A stretch of DNA of 64,000 nucleotides from Pseudomonas sp. BN102 (GTDB taxonomy: Bacteria > Pseudomonadota > Gammaproteobacteria > Pseudomonadales > Pseudomonadaceae): positions 262,943 through 326,942 of the forward strand of contig NZ_SSON01000075.1 of assembly GCF_029871245.1 (NCBI RefSeq), written 5' to 3'. Below, piece by piece: positions 42,345 through 55,503 of the stretch. Below the pieces are notes generated by a model, which was not told where the DNA came from, did not search any database, and saw only the letters and a list, made by a program, of their open reading frames with translations. How positions within the stretch are numbered: position 1 is the first letter of the stretch; each line of letters begins with the position of its first letter. Made by a program: the position numbers and the translations under genes.

Positions 42345-42710
42345 ATGAGCGAACACAAGGCGCTACCGGCCGCGGGCAACCTGCTCGTGGCCGGGGACAA
42401 GGTCTACAACACGCCGGTGGAAGTCACCTTGGCGGTGATTGGCGGCAAGTGGAAGTCCTTGCTGGTCTATCACCTGATCCCGCAGGCCCGGCGTTTTTCC
42501 GAGCTCAAGCGCCTGGTGCCTGGCATTACCGAGAAGATGCTGACCCAGCAGCTGCGCGAGCTGGAGCGCGACGGCATCGTCTCGCGCACCGTGTTCGCCG
42601 AGGTGCCGCCGCGGGTGGAATATCGCCTGACTGAGCACGGCTTCAGTCTCAAGCCGGTGCTCGATTCCATGTGTGCCTGGGGCAAGTGCCACTGGCAGCA
42701 GCAGGGATAG
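42345..42710 (+). CDS. HxlR-family winged-helix regulator
   Basis: A 121-residue MarR-like winged-helix protein. The HxlR core is clear: VIGGKWKSLLVYHL, RRFSELKRLVPGITEKMLTQ and LRELERDGIVSRTVFAEVPP, then VEYRLTEHGFSLKPVLDSM. The N-terminal Cys that many HxlR proteins use for redox or aldehyde sensing (CPVE) is replaced by Thr here (NTPVEVTL). Two Cys occur at the C-terminus (MCAWGKCHW). It lies 15 bases after the omega-amidase, so it may be co-transcribed and regulate that pair. Target unknown. Confidence 0.9.
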   Translation: MSEHKALPAAGNLLVAGDKVYNTPVEVTLAVIGGKWKSLLVYHLIPQARRFSELKRLVPGITEKMLTQQLRELERDGIVSRTVFAEVPPRVEYRLTEHGFSLKPVLDSMCAWGKCHWQQQG

Positions 42711-42729
42711 CCGGGCTGGTCCGGATGGC

Positions 42730-42786
42730 GGTGCGCACGGCGCACCCTACCGGCCGGGCTTCTGCGTAGGGTGCGCTGAGCGCACC
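42730..42786. repeat. GTAGGGTGCGC-type inverted repeat, second copy
   Basis: GGTGCGC-ACG-GCGCACCCTAC faces GTAGGGTGCGC-TGA-GCGCACC across a 14-base centre. Nearly perfect, and it shares its core with the element at 4706-4760. It lies between the HxlR gene and the terminator. Confidence 0.8.
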
Positions 42787-42809
42787 GGCGTTTCTCCCCC
42801 CCATAAACG

Positions 42810-42835
42810 AAAACCCCGCCGGATGGCGGGGTTTT
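42810..42835. terminator. Bidirectional terminator between HxlR gene and leuA
   Basis: An 11-bp stem AAAACCCCGCC/GGCGGGGTTTT with loop GGAT. T-runs occur in both directions, and it serves convergent genes. Confidence 0.9.
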
Positions 42836-42852
42836 TCATTGCGGCATCGGTT

Positions 42853-44523
42853 TCAGGCCGCTTCGGCCTCGGCCTGGCTCAGGGCGCGGTTGAGGGCGCT
42901 GAACAGGGCGCGGAAGCTGGCGGTGGTCAGGTTCTCGTCGATGCCGATACCGTGCAGGGCACGGCCGCCGTTGACGCGCAATTCGATGTAGGCGGCGGCC
43001 TTGGCGTTGGTACCGGCGCCGATGGCGTGCTCGGAGTAGTCCATGATCTCCACCTTCACCGGCAGGCTGGCTACCAGGGCTTCCAGTGGTCCCTTGCCGA
43101 TGCCGCGCAGGTGCTGGGTTTCGCCCTTGACCTGCACTTCGATGTCCACGGCGCTGGTGCCGTTCTCTTCCTGCAGGCGATGGCCTTTCAGGGTGAAGGG
43201 CGTGGTTGCCTGCAGGTACTCGCTGTCCAGCAGCTGGTAGATCTGCTGGGCGGTCATTTCCAGTCCCAGGCGATCGGTTTCCTTCTGTACCACCTGGCTG
43301 AACTCGATCTGCATGCGGCGCGGCAGGCTGACACCGTACTCCTGCTCCAGCAGGAAGGTGATGCCGCCCTTGCCGGACTGGCTGTTGACGCGGATCACCG
43401 CTTCGTAGCTGCGGCCGATGTCGGCCGGGTCGATCGGCAGGTAGGGCACCTCCCACAGGGCGTCTTCCTGCTGCTGGGCGAAGCCCTTGCGGATGGCGTC
43501 CTGGTGGGAGCCTGAGAAGGCGGTGTGGACCAGGTCCCCGACATAGGGATGGCGCGGATGCACCGGCAGCTGGTTGCACTCCTCGACCACCTTGCGCACG
43601 GCGTCGATGTCGGAGAAGTCCAGTTCGGGGTGCAGGCCCTGGGTGTACATGTTCAGCGCCAGGGTCACCAGGTCGACGTTGCCGGTGCGCTCGCCGTTGC
43701 CGAACAGGCAGCCTTCGACGCGGTCGGCGCCGGCCATCAGGCCCAGCTCCGTGGCGGCGACGCCGGTGCCACGGTCGTTATGGGTGTGCAGGCTGATGAG
43801 CACCGAGTCGCGGCGACTGATATGGCGGCCGAACCACTCGATCTGGTCGGCGTAGACGTTGGGCGTGGCGCACTCAACGGTAGCCGGCAGGTTGAGGATG
43901 ATCTTGTTGTTCGGGGCCGGTTGCCAGACGTCGATCACCGCGTCGCAGACCTGTACGGCGAATTCCAGCTCGGTGGAGCTGAAGATCTCGGGCGAGTACT
44001 GGAAGGTCCACTGGGTTTCCGGCTGCTCGGCGGCCAGTTTCTTGATCAGCCTGGCGGCGTTGGTGGCGATGTCGATCACGCCTTGCTTGTCCTGGTTGAA
44101 GACGATGCGGCGGAAGGACGGGGCAGTGGCGTTGTAGACGTGGACGATGGCCTTCTTGGCCCCGCGCAGGGACTCGAAGGTGCGGGTGATCAGGTCGTCG
44201 CGGGCCTGGGTCAGCACCTGGATGGTCACGTCATCGGGAATATGGTTGTGCTCGATCAGCTCGCGCACGAAGTTGAAGTCGGTGTCGGAGGCCGACGGGA
44301 AAGCCACTTCGATTTCCTTCAGTCCGACCTGGACCAGTGTCTTGAAGAAACGCATCTTCTTCGCAGCGTCCATCGGCTCGATCAGCGACTGGTTGCCGTC
44401 GCGCAAGTCGGAGCTGCACCAGATCGGCACTTCGGTGATGGTTTTCGACGGCCAGGTGCGGTCCGGCAGGTCGATGGCGGGGAAGGCGCGGTACTTGCGG
44501 GACGGGTCTTTCAGCATGCTCAT
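42853..44523 (-). CDS. leuA: 2-isopropylmalate synthase
   Basis: LeuA condenses acetyl-CoA with 2-ketoisovalerate, the first committed step of leucine synthesis, and is feedback-inhibited by leucine. The 556-residue protein is the long form typical of Pseudomonas. The TIM-barrel domain opens with [17 protein letters not shown] and has the metal-binding [16 protein letters not shown]. The C-terminal allosteric domain (about 430-556) includes [17 protein letters not shown] candidate leader peptide lies upstream. It is transcribed leftward to a strong terminator. Confidence 0.97.
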   Translation of the reverse strand: MSMLKDPSRKYRAFPAIDLPDRTWPSKTITEVPIWCSSDLRDGNQSLIEPMDAAKKMRFFKTLVQVGLKEIEVAFPSASDTDFNFVRELIEHNHIPDDVTIQVLTQARDDLITRTFESLRGAKKAIVHVYNATAPSFRRIVFNQDKQGVIDIATNAARLIKKLAAEQPETQWTFQYSPEIFSSTELEFAVQVCDAVIDVWQPAPNNKIILNLPATVECATPNVYADQIEWFGRHISRRDSVLISLHTHNDRGTGVAATELGLMAGADRVEGCLFGNGERTGNVDLVTLALNMYTQGLHPELDFSDIDAVRKVVEECNQLPVHPRHPYVGDLVHTAFSGSHQDAIRKGFAQQQEDALWEVPYLPIDPADIGRSYEAVIRVNSQSGKGGITFLLEQEYGVSLPRRMQIEFSQVVQKETDRLGLEMTAQQIYQLLDSEYLQATTPFTLKGHRLQEENGTSAVDIEVQVKGETQHLRGIGKGPLEALVASLPVKVEIMDYSEHAIGAGTNAKAAAYIELRVNGGRALHGIGIDENLTTASFRALFSALNRALSQAEAEAA

Positions 44524-44600
44524 GGGGCAATCCTTGTTCTGCGGGCCGGTCTGGTGGCGGCCTTGGCGATAATCAAACGGCGTTTCGGCGGAGGTCGGTT

Positions 44601-44678
44601 TCAGCCACGCAGTCGTGGGCTGACCAGTCGCAGGCAGGCGTGTTGGCGCAGAAGTATGAGGGTGTGTGCGGTTTTCAT
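44601..44678 (-). CDS. Candidate leuA leader peptide (attenuator)
   Basis: A 25-codon open frame ending 77 bases before leuA. It starts [10 protein letters not shown] and has six leucines, at residues 7, 9, 10, 16, 18 and 23. The end of the frame, including its TGA, folds into a hairpin on the minus strand (TCAGCC-C-ACG, loop ACTG, CGTGGCTGA; nine pairs with one bulge). Leucine-rich leaders ahead of leu genes are established attenuation devices. No U-run follows this hairpin, so the mechanism is not the textbook one or involves other folds. The Shine-Dalgarno sequence is weak (AGGG). Confidence 0.6.
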   Translation of the reverse strand: MKTAHTLILLRQHACLRLVSPRLRG

Positions 44679-44815
44679 GGAGCTAACCCTATTCATCGTG
44701 AGTGAATATGGCAAGCATCGGCGGGAAAATGGTGAAAAAGAGCGCAAGAATTTGCAATGGGGGAAATTCTTGCGCTTGCTGTTGGGTTTTCTTGATTGGA
44801 TTGCGCAGTGGACTT

Positions 44816-46069
44816 CTATTGGGCCTCGTCCTGCATCGGCACGCGCAATTCGCGCATATCCGCGCCGCTGGGATGCTGGAACACGCGCAGGCCGAATTCC
44901 GGAAGGATCGCCAGCAGGTGGTCGAAGATATCGGACTGGATGGCCTCGTATGGCGACCAGGCAGTGGTAGCGGTGAAGCAGTAGAGCTCCAGCGGCAGGC
45001 CGTTGGCGCTGGGAGCCAGCTGACGTACCAGCAGGGTCATGTCCTTGCGGATCTCGTTGTTCTCCCGCAGGTAGTTCTCCACATAGGCGCGGAAGGTGCC
45101 GAGGTTGGTCAACTGGCGAGTGTTGATCGGCAGGCGGCAGGACTCGTCCAGTTGGCTGTTCCAGCTGAGCAGCTCGCTTTCCTTGGCCTTGAGGTAGCTG
45201 TCCAGCAGGCGGAAGCGATGCAGCCGGGCGATGTCCTCATCGGCGAGGAAATGCACGCTGTTCTGGTCCAGGTAGAGACAGCGCTTGATCCGCCGCCCGC
45301 CGGATTCCTGCATGCCGCGCCAGTTCTTGAACGAATCGGTGATGAAACGCTTGGTAGGGATGGTGGTGATGGTCTTGTCCCAGTTCTGCACCTTGACGGT
45401 GTGCAGGGCGATATCGATCACGTCGCCGTCGGCGTTCAGCTGCGGCATCTCCACCCAATCGCCGACACGGATGATGTCGCTGGAAGTGATCTGTACGCTG
45501 GCCACCAGCGACAGCAGGGTGTCCTGGAAGATCAGCATCAGCACCGCGGCCATGGCGCCGAGGCCCGAGAGCAGAATCAGCGGCGAGCGGTCGATCAGGC
45601 TGGCGATCATGAGGATGGCGGCGATCGCGAAGATGGCGATCTTCAGCACCTGCAGGTAGCCCTTGATGGGTCGCAGGTGGGCGTCTTCGCGGCGCTGGTA
45701 GAGGTCGTTGGCGATGGTCAGCGCGGCACTCAGCGCCAGGGCGATGGTGAGGATGATGAAGGCGGCGCAGACGTTGGTCACCACTTCCACCAGGGGGCCC
45801 GGCATGTTGGGGACCACCTTCACTCCCCAGGCCAGCACCAGCGCCGGCACGACATTGGCCAGGCGCTTGATCAGGCCGTGGTCCTGGAGCTGGGTGGGGC
45901 GGCCGTGGACGATGGCGCCGACGGCATGGAACAGGCCGCGGACCAGGATGCGCCTGACCATCCAGTTGGACAGCCAGGCGAGCAGGATGAGGGCGGCGGA
46001 GGCGACAAAGGTGTGCAGCTCATGGTGCTGCCTCAGCCACTCCAGCCATTGGGTGGTTTCGTTCTGCAT
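44816..46069 (-). CDS. YbdG/MscM-type mechanosensitive ion channel
   Basis: A 417-residue inner-membrane channel of the MscS superfamily. About five N-terminal transmembrane helices (from FVASAALILLAWLSNWMV) are followed by the pore-lining and beta-domain region GLGAMAAVLMLIFQDTLLSL and VQITSSDIIRVGDWVEMPQL. The C-terminal cytoplasmic part (MTLLVRQLAPSANGLPLELY, IQSDIFDHLLAILPEFGLRVFQ) closely resembles E. coli YbdG, a miniconductance channel. Start ATG 46069 (MQNETTQWLEWL) follows GGGAGCAG; the frame opens 21 codons earlier. Confidence 0.9.
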   Translation of the reverse strand: MQNETTQWLEWLRQHHELHTFVASAALILLAWLSNWMVRRILVRGLFHAVGAIVHGRPTQLQDHGLIKRLANVVPALVLAWGVKVVPNMPGPLVEVVTNVCAAFIILTIALALSAALTIANDLYQRREDAHLRPIKGYLQVLKIAIFAIAAILMIASLIDRSPLILLSGLGAMAAVLMLIFQDTLLSLVASVQITSSDIIRVGDWVEMPQLNADGDVIDIALHTVKVQNWDKTITTIPTKRFITDSFKNWRGMQESGGRRIKRCLYLDQNSVHFLADEDIARLHRFRLLDSYLKAKESELLSWNSQLDESCRLPINTRQLTNLGTFRAYVENYLRENNEIRKDMTLLVRQLAPSANGLPLELYCFTATTAWSPYEAIQSDIFDHLLAILPEFGLRVFQHPSGADMRELRVPMQDEAQ

Positions 46070-46168
46070 GGGCTGCTCCCTGTGACTATGCGGTAGGCGG
46101 GCGGTGACCCCGGAACCGGCGGACCTTAGCAAATCAGTTGCCGCCGGTCTGTAAGCGCAGGTGTCGGA

Positions 46169-46990
46169 TCAGGGCTTGTAGGCACCGATGAAAATGGCCG
46201 GGTCGACCCGCACGTCATTGAGGCTGATGTTCCAGTGCATGTGCGGGCCGGTGGCGCGGCCAGTGGCGCCGACCCGTCCGACCACGCCGCCGCGGGATAA
46301 CTGCTGGCCGAGTTTCACGTCCACCTTTGACATGTGGCAGAACATGCTGATCAAGCCCTGGCCGTGGTCGACGAAGACTGTCTTGCCATTGAAGAAGTAG
46401 TTGCCGATGAGGACCACCTTGCCTGCCGCCGGGGCCTTGATCGGTGTGCCGGCGCCCACGGCGAAGTCCAGGCCGGAGTGTGGGTTGCGCTCTTCGCCAT
46501 TGAAGAAGCGGCGCAGGCCGAAGGGGCTGGAGAGCGGCCCGTTCACCGGCTTGTCGAACAGCAGGTTGCTCGGCGTGCCGGGGCTGAAGTTACGGTAGGC
46601 GCGGGTCTGTTCGGCCAACTCGCGGTCGATGCGCTTGAGGTCTTCCGGCAGCGGGTTCACCTGGCGGGTATTGGCCAGCTTGATGTGCTGCTCGCGGTAG
46701 GTGCGCGGGCCCACGTTGAAGGCCAGCTTGCGTCCATCGCTCACTTCGATCTGCTGCCGACCCAACTGGGTGCCCAGCGGGATGCCGACTATGGCGATCC
46801 AGTCGCGGCCTTCTTCCTTCACCACCAGCACCGGCTTGCCTTGGTAGCGGGCGGTGGGCGCCTGCGCCCCGCTGCCCAGCTGGACCACGGCCACGCCGCC
46901 GGGGACCGGCTTGTTCAGGAGCCGGCTGATGAAGCCGTCGGCGTGGGCGGGGAGGGCGAGGCAGAGGAGGAGGGCGGCAAACAGGCGCAT
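46169..46990 (-). CDS. M23-family periplasmic metallopeptidase
   Basis: A 273-residue exported endopeptidase likely acting on peptidoglycan cross-links. It has a cleavable signal peptide (MRLFAALLLCLALPAHA), an N-terminal beta domain (about 25-105) and a C-terminal LytM/M23 domain with zinc ligands in NPHSGLDFAV and GPHMHWNISL. The HxxxD and HxH motifs are intact, so it should be active. It lies two bases after xseA, on the same strand. Confidence 0.93.
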   Translation of the reverse strand: MRLFAALLLCLALPAHADGFISRLLNKPVPGGVAVVQLGSGAQAPTARYQGKPVLVVKEEGRDWIAIVGIPLGTQLGRQQIEVSDGRKLAFNVGPRTYREQHIKLANTRQVNPLPEDLKRIDRELAEQTRAYRNFSPGTPSNLLFDKPVNGPLSSPFGLRRFFNGEERNPHSGLDFAVGAGTPIKAPAAGKVVLIGNYFFNGKTVFVDHGQGLISMFCHMSKVDVKLGQQLSRGGVVGRVGATGRATGPHMHWNISLNDVRVDPAIFIGAYKP

Positions 46991-46992
46991 GG

Positions 46993-48372
46993 TCAGTCCA
47001 GCAGGGAGAGGTTCACGGGGGTGAGATGATTGTCTTCGACGCGCACGTCCAGTTCGCCTTCACCCAGGCGGGCCTTGAGGCGCTGGCCGGGGCGGGTCTG
47101 GCTGGCAGCGCGGATGGCCTGGCCACGTTCGTCGAGGAGGATGCTGTAGCCACGGCCGAGGGTGGCCAGCGGACTGACCACGTGCAGGGTCTGGGCCAGG
47201 GCGTCCAGGCGCCGGCGGCGGTCCTTGAGGGCCTCGCGGGTGGCGCGGGGCAGGCGCGCGGCCAGGCTGTCGAGCTTCTGCCGCAGCAGGGCCAGGGTTC
47301 GCCCCGGGTGCTGCGCGGCCAGGCGGGTGTCCAGACGCGCCAGGCGCTCGTGGCGAATCTGCAACTGGCGCTCGAAGGCGCGGCGCAGGCGCATGTCGAG
47401 GTCGTCCAGGCGTTGGGCCTGCTGGCGCAGGCGCTCGCCCGGGTGGCGCAGGCGCCGGAACAGGCCATCCAGTCGCAGGTGCTCACGGGTCAGGCGCTCC
47501 TGCAGGCGCAGGATCAGGCGGCGGTGCAGGCTGTCGAGACGCAACTGCAGGTCGCCGGCGTCCGGCGCCAGCAATTCGGCGGCCGCCGAGGGCGTCGGGG
47601 CGCGCACATCGGCGACGAAGTCACTGATGGAGACATCCGTCTCGTGGCCCACGGCGCTGACGATGGGGGTGCGGCAGGCGGCCACGGCACGGGCCACGGT
47701 CTCCTCGTTGAAGCACCAGAGATCTTCCAGCGAGCCTCCACCACGGGCCAGGATCAGGGCGTCGAAGCCCTGGGCGTCGGCCAGGGCCAGGGCGCGGACG
47801 ATCTGCGCGGTGGCCTCGCGCCCTTGCACGGCGGTGGGGACCAGGGTCAGCCGCACCTGCGGTGCTCGACGGCGGAACACGCTGATGATGTCGCGGATCA
47901 CCGCCCCGGTGGGCGAACTGATGATGCCGATGTGCTGCGGGTGGGCCGGCAGCGGGCGCTTGCGGTCGGTGGCGAACAGGCCTTCGGCGGCGAGCTTTTC
48001 CTTCAGGGCTTCGAAGGCCAGGCGCAGGGCGCCGTCGCCGGCCGGTTCCACCGCATCGGCGATCAGTTGGTAGTCGCCGCGACCCTCGAACAACGAGACC
48101 TTGCCGCGCACCCGCACCGCCAGGCCATCGCGCAGGGCTTGGCGCACGCGCTGGGCGTTCTGCCGGAACAGCGCGCAGCGCACCTGGGCCTGGGCGTCCT
48201 TGAGGGTGAAATACAGGTGGCCGGAAGCGGGGCGGGCGAGGTTGGAAATCTCGCCCTCCACCCAGACCTGCGGGAACACGTCCTCCAGCAAGTGGCGGGC
48301 GCGCTGGTTGAGTTGGCTGACGGTCAGCACCTCGCGGTCGAGGCCGAGCCGTTGGAAGGGATCGTTGATCAT
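46993..48372 (-). CDS. xseA: Exodeoxyribonuclease VII large subunit
   Basis: The large subunit of the nuclease that degrades single-stranded DNA to oligonucleotides. The 459-residue protein has an N-terminal OB fold (VSQLNQRARHLLEDVFPQVW, VRGKVSLFEGRGDYQL), the catalytic domain (GAVIRDIISVFRRRAPQ, LARGGGSLEDLWCFNEE, GHETDVSISDFVAD) and a long Arg/Leu/Gln-rich coiled coil. The C-terminal end contains LGRGYSILLDERGQAI. I use ATG 48372 (MINDPFQRLGLDREV); the frame opens nine codons upstream. Confidence 0.96.
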   Translation of the reverse strand: MINDPFQRLGLDREVLTVSQLNQRARHLLEDVFPQVWVEGEISNLARPASGHLYFTLKDAQAQVRCALFRQNAQRVRQALRDGLAVRVRGKVSLFEGRGDYQLIADAVEPAGDGALRLAFEALKEKLAAEGLFATDRKRPLPAHPQHIGIISSPTGAVIRDIISVFRRRAPQVRLTLVPTAVQGREATAQIVRALALADAQGFDALILARGGGSLEDLWCFNEETVARAVAACRTPIVSAVGHETDVSISDFVADVRAPTPSAAAELLAPDAGDLQLRLDSLHRRLILRLQERLTREHLRLDGLFRRLRHPGERLRQQAQRLDDLDMRLRRAFERQLQIRHERLARLDTRLAAQHPGRTLALLRQKLDSLAARLPRATREALKDRRRRLDALAQTLHVVSPLATLGRGYSILLDERGQAIRAASQTRPGQRLKARLGEGELDVRVEDNHLTPVNLSLLD

Positions 48373-48471
48373 GGGCGGGGATGATAATGGCTTTGGCATC
48401 TTGCGCCATAGTTGACGGTAGTGGGCCGGCGGTTAAGCTGCGCGCCCTTCCCATTGCCGCAGGAGCCTGAG

Positions 48472-49023
48472 ATGGAGCAGAGCCAGCTGATAATAGTGCC
48501 GCAGATATCCAGCGTGCCCGGGCACCAGGCCCTGGCCGGGCGCATGTTGCGCTGGCTGGCCCAGCGCGAGGTGGTCGAGGCGCTGCCGAGCACCTGCGGC
48601 CTGCGCGGCAATCGCATGGCCTACGCCATTGCCGCGGGGGCGCGGCAGGTGGTGGAGCAGCCGCAGCTGTTGCCCTTCGGCCAGCCGGTGAACGGGCTGG
48701 AGCTGGTGGACAAGCGCTGCATCTATACACCCACGCGTGGGTTCCTCAATGAAGCGGGCTGCCCGAAATGCCGCCAGGAAGTGGGCGAGCCGCTGTTCGA
48801 CAGCCTGGAAGACTGGTGGCCGGGCCACACGGACAACTTCACCTGCCCGGAATGCGGCTTCGAAGATGACATCAACGGCTTCCTGTTCCTGCAACCCTGC
48901 GGATTCTCCAACCTGGGATTCATTTTCAATGGCTGGGGCGAAACGGCCTTCACACCGGCCTTTCTCGACGTATTTGCCGAGCGGCTGGGCTTCGCCGTAC
49001 GTCAGGTGCGGGTGGATGGCTGA
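48472..49023 (+). CDS. Conserved hypothetical zinc-ribbon protein
   Basis: A 183-residue cytoplasmic protein with a two-part zinc ribbon: GCPKCRQEVG (CxxC, about residue 97) and FTCPECGFEDDINGF (CxxC, about residue 124). The N-terminal half (IIVPQISSVPGHQALAGRML) and the C-terminal half (FIFNGWGETAFTPAFLDVFA) are conserved-looking but match nothing I know. Related Pseudomonas proteins have, from memory, been labelled 'sugar ABC transporter ATPase'; nothing here supports that, as there is no Walker A or ABC signature. CAGGAG lies nine bases before the ATG. It is divergent from xseA. Confidence 0.82.
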   Translation: MEQSQLIIVPQISSVPGHQALAGRMLRWLAQREVVEALPSTCGLRGNRMAYAIAAGARQVVEQPQLLPFGQPVNGLELVDKRCIYTPTRGFLNEAGCPKCRQEVGEPLFDSLEDWWPGHTDNFTCPECGFEDDINGFLFLQPCGFSNLGFIFNGWGETAFTPAFLDVFAERLGFAVRQVRVDG

Positions 49024-49033
49024 CGACCGTTGA

Positions 49034-50620
<1,587 letters not shown>

Positions 50621-50643
50621 GCCAGCCCCGTTCCCGGCACCAC

Positions 50644-50666
50644 GCGGCAGGCTTCAAGCTTGCCGC
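50644..50666 (+). other. Inverted repeat between guaB and guaA
   Basis: GCGGCA...TTGCCGC arms with an internal CTTCAAG can fold into a hairpin. It has no T-run after it and may reflect RNA processing or partial attenuation within guaBA. Weak evidence only. Confidence 0.35.
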
Positions 50667-50745
50667 ATTGGTTTTGAGACGTTGCTTTTCCTGAGGTTCG
50701 CAGCCTGACGCTGCAGCCATTTCGAAGCTGTTTCCGAGGCCCCCT

Positions 50746-52326
<1,581 letters not shown>

Positions 52327-52356
52327 TGCGAGTGCTTCGGCGCTAGCGGTATCCGA

Positions 52357-52394
52357 CCGGCCAGGCCCTGAAAAGCCTGGCCGGTTTCGTTTTT
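52357..52394 (+). terminator. Intrinsic terminator of guaBA
   Basis: A 10-bp stem CCGGCCAGGC/GCCTGGCCGG with an 8-base loop, followed by TTTCGTTTTT. Confidence 0.9.
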
Positions 52395-52414
52395 GGGAGC
52401 TTGCGTCTTTCCTG

Positions 52415-52491
52415 GTGGGGGCGAATTCATTCGCTAAGGGCAGCGCAGCTGCCCCTCCGCTCCGCCTGTTCAGCGACTGAAGTCGCCCCCA
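52415..52491. repeat. Imperfect REP-like inverted repeat
   Basis: TGGGGGCGAATTCATTCGCT (52415-52434) faces AGCGACTGAAGTCGCCCCCA (52472-52491); each arm also has internal dyad symmetry, and GGGCAGC/GCTGCCC lies between. It looks like a second REP class, located between guaA and the dioxygenase gene. Confidence 0.7.
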
Positions 52492-52507
52492 CAGCCATCG
52501 CATCCGG

Positions 52508-53161
52508 TCATGCGTTGGCGTGGGTATCGACCACCAGCGTCAGCCGTGCGATGAAACCATCGCCGTCCTCGAACAGTTCGGCGACGGTCTGCTCGCCCTG
52601 CTGCCTGCGGTATACGTAGTCCTGTGCCAGGGGCGTCCATTCCTCGCCTGAATGAAGGTAAGGCGACCGGGTCATGGCGGGGCGGATGAGCGCCTCGGGG
52701 AAGTACAACTGGCCGGTGTGGATATCCCGCTCGGACAAGTGCACCTTGAGGTGGATGTGATTGGTGCGGCCCGGGTAGTAACCGGGAAGGATGCTGCGGA
52801 ATTCCGCGCGGCCTGCGGCATCGGTGATTTGCACGCCGCGCAGGAAGCGGCTGTTCTCGTTGGCTCCGACGCCGGAATAGGCGCCCTGGGCGTCGCAGTG
52901 CCAGACCTCCAGCGCGGCATCGCCCAGGGGTTGGCAGCCGTCCAGCTGCAGCACGTCGAACTGAAGTTTCAGCGCGATGCCCGGCTTGCCATCGGTGATG
53001 TCCTGTCGCAGCAGCGCATCTTCCAGGTAGAAAGGTCCGGCAGTCTGTACCGGGCTGAGGCGGCAGGCCCTGGTGGCGCCAGCCTGGCCGAACCGCGGCC
53101 AGTGCAGCGCCACCAGGCCGCCCAGGCAGAGCTGCACGATCTGGCGGCGGGTGGGGTACAT
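52508..53161 (-). CDS. Tat-exported intradiol ring-cleavage dioxygenase-like protein
   Basis: A 217-residue protein related to the protocatechuate 3,4-dioxygenase/catechol 1,2-dioxygenase fold. The N-terminus (MYPTRRQIVQLCLGGLVALH) looks like a twin-arginine signal, so the enzyme would act in the periplasm. Candidate Fe(III) ligands are visible: Tyr in AQGAYSGVG, Tyr in LPGYYPGRTNHIHLKV and the two His of NHIH. AALEVWHCDAQG is the typical preceding strand. The substrate is unknown. It is divergent from a Tat-exported multicopper oxidase, with about 200 bases between. Confidence 0.82.
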   Translation of the reverse strand: MYPTRRQIVQLCLGGLVALHWPRFGQAGATRACRLSPVQTAGPFYLEDALLRQDITDGKPGIALKLQFDVLQLDGCQPLGDAALEVWHCDAQGAYSGVGANENSRFLRGVQITDAAGRAEFRSILPGYYPGRTNHIHLKVHLSERDIHTGQLYFPEALIRPAMTRSPYLHSGEEWTPLAQDYVYRRQQGEQTVAELFEDGDGFIARLTLVVDTHANA

Positions 53162-53363
53162 GAAGGCACTCCTCTGCTGGAAAGCGGGAAGGCCCCTACA
53201 TCCTACGCCTCGCTGCGCCGATCGGTCGCGGGCAATGCGGATGCTTTCCCTTATCTTTCTCGGTTGCCGGGTGTATCTTGTGCGCCCCGTAAGCCGGCCC
53301 GACAGAGGCCGGTTCGATTAGCCGATGGGACAGCCCCGTTCTTCCCCAGAGGAGCCTGACCCG

Positions 53364-55228
<1,865 letters not shown>

Positions 55229-55503
55229 GGCGTTCGACATCCAACTGCCATGCGACCAAGGTCGCATGCCCTTCGCCTGGACCTTCGAGCTTGCTGTGTT
55301 AAGGTGCGCGGCCGCCCGAGAAGGGCGTTCCAGAGCGGTTCCTTCGAGGGACGTCTGGGCCGGTCCCGAATCCGGGATCAATGCCAGGAGGCGCCCGCAG
55401 TCCCGTAGTCCCGCAGTGCCCGTTTCATCGTCTGACGGAAAGGCCATGGCAGCTCAGGTCCGGGCCTCTCCTGAAACATGAATGCGTTGTCGAGGGTGCT
55501 GTT

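Noticed and set aside
52400-52510. guaA 3' end as an integration site
   Set aside because: guaA is a known target for islands, but here it is intact and is followed by its terminator and a REP element, with no integrase.
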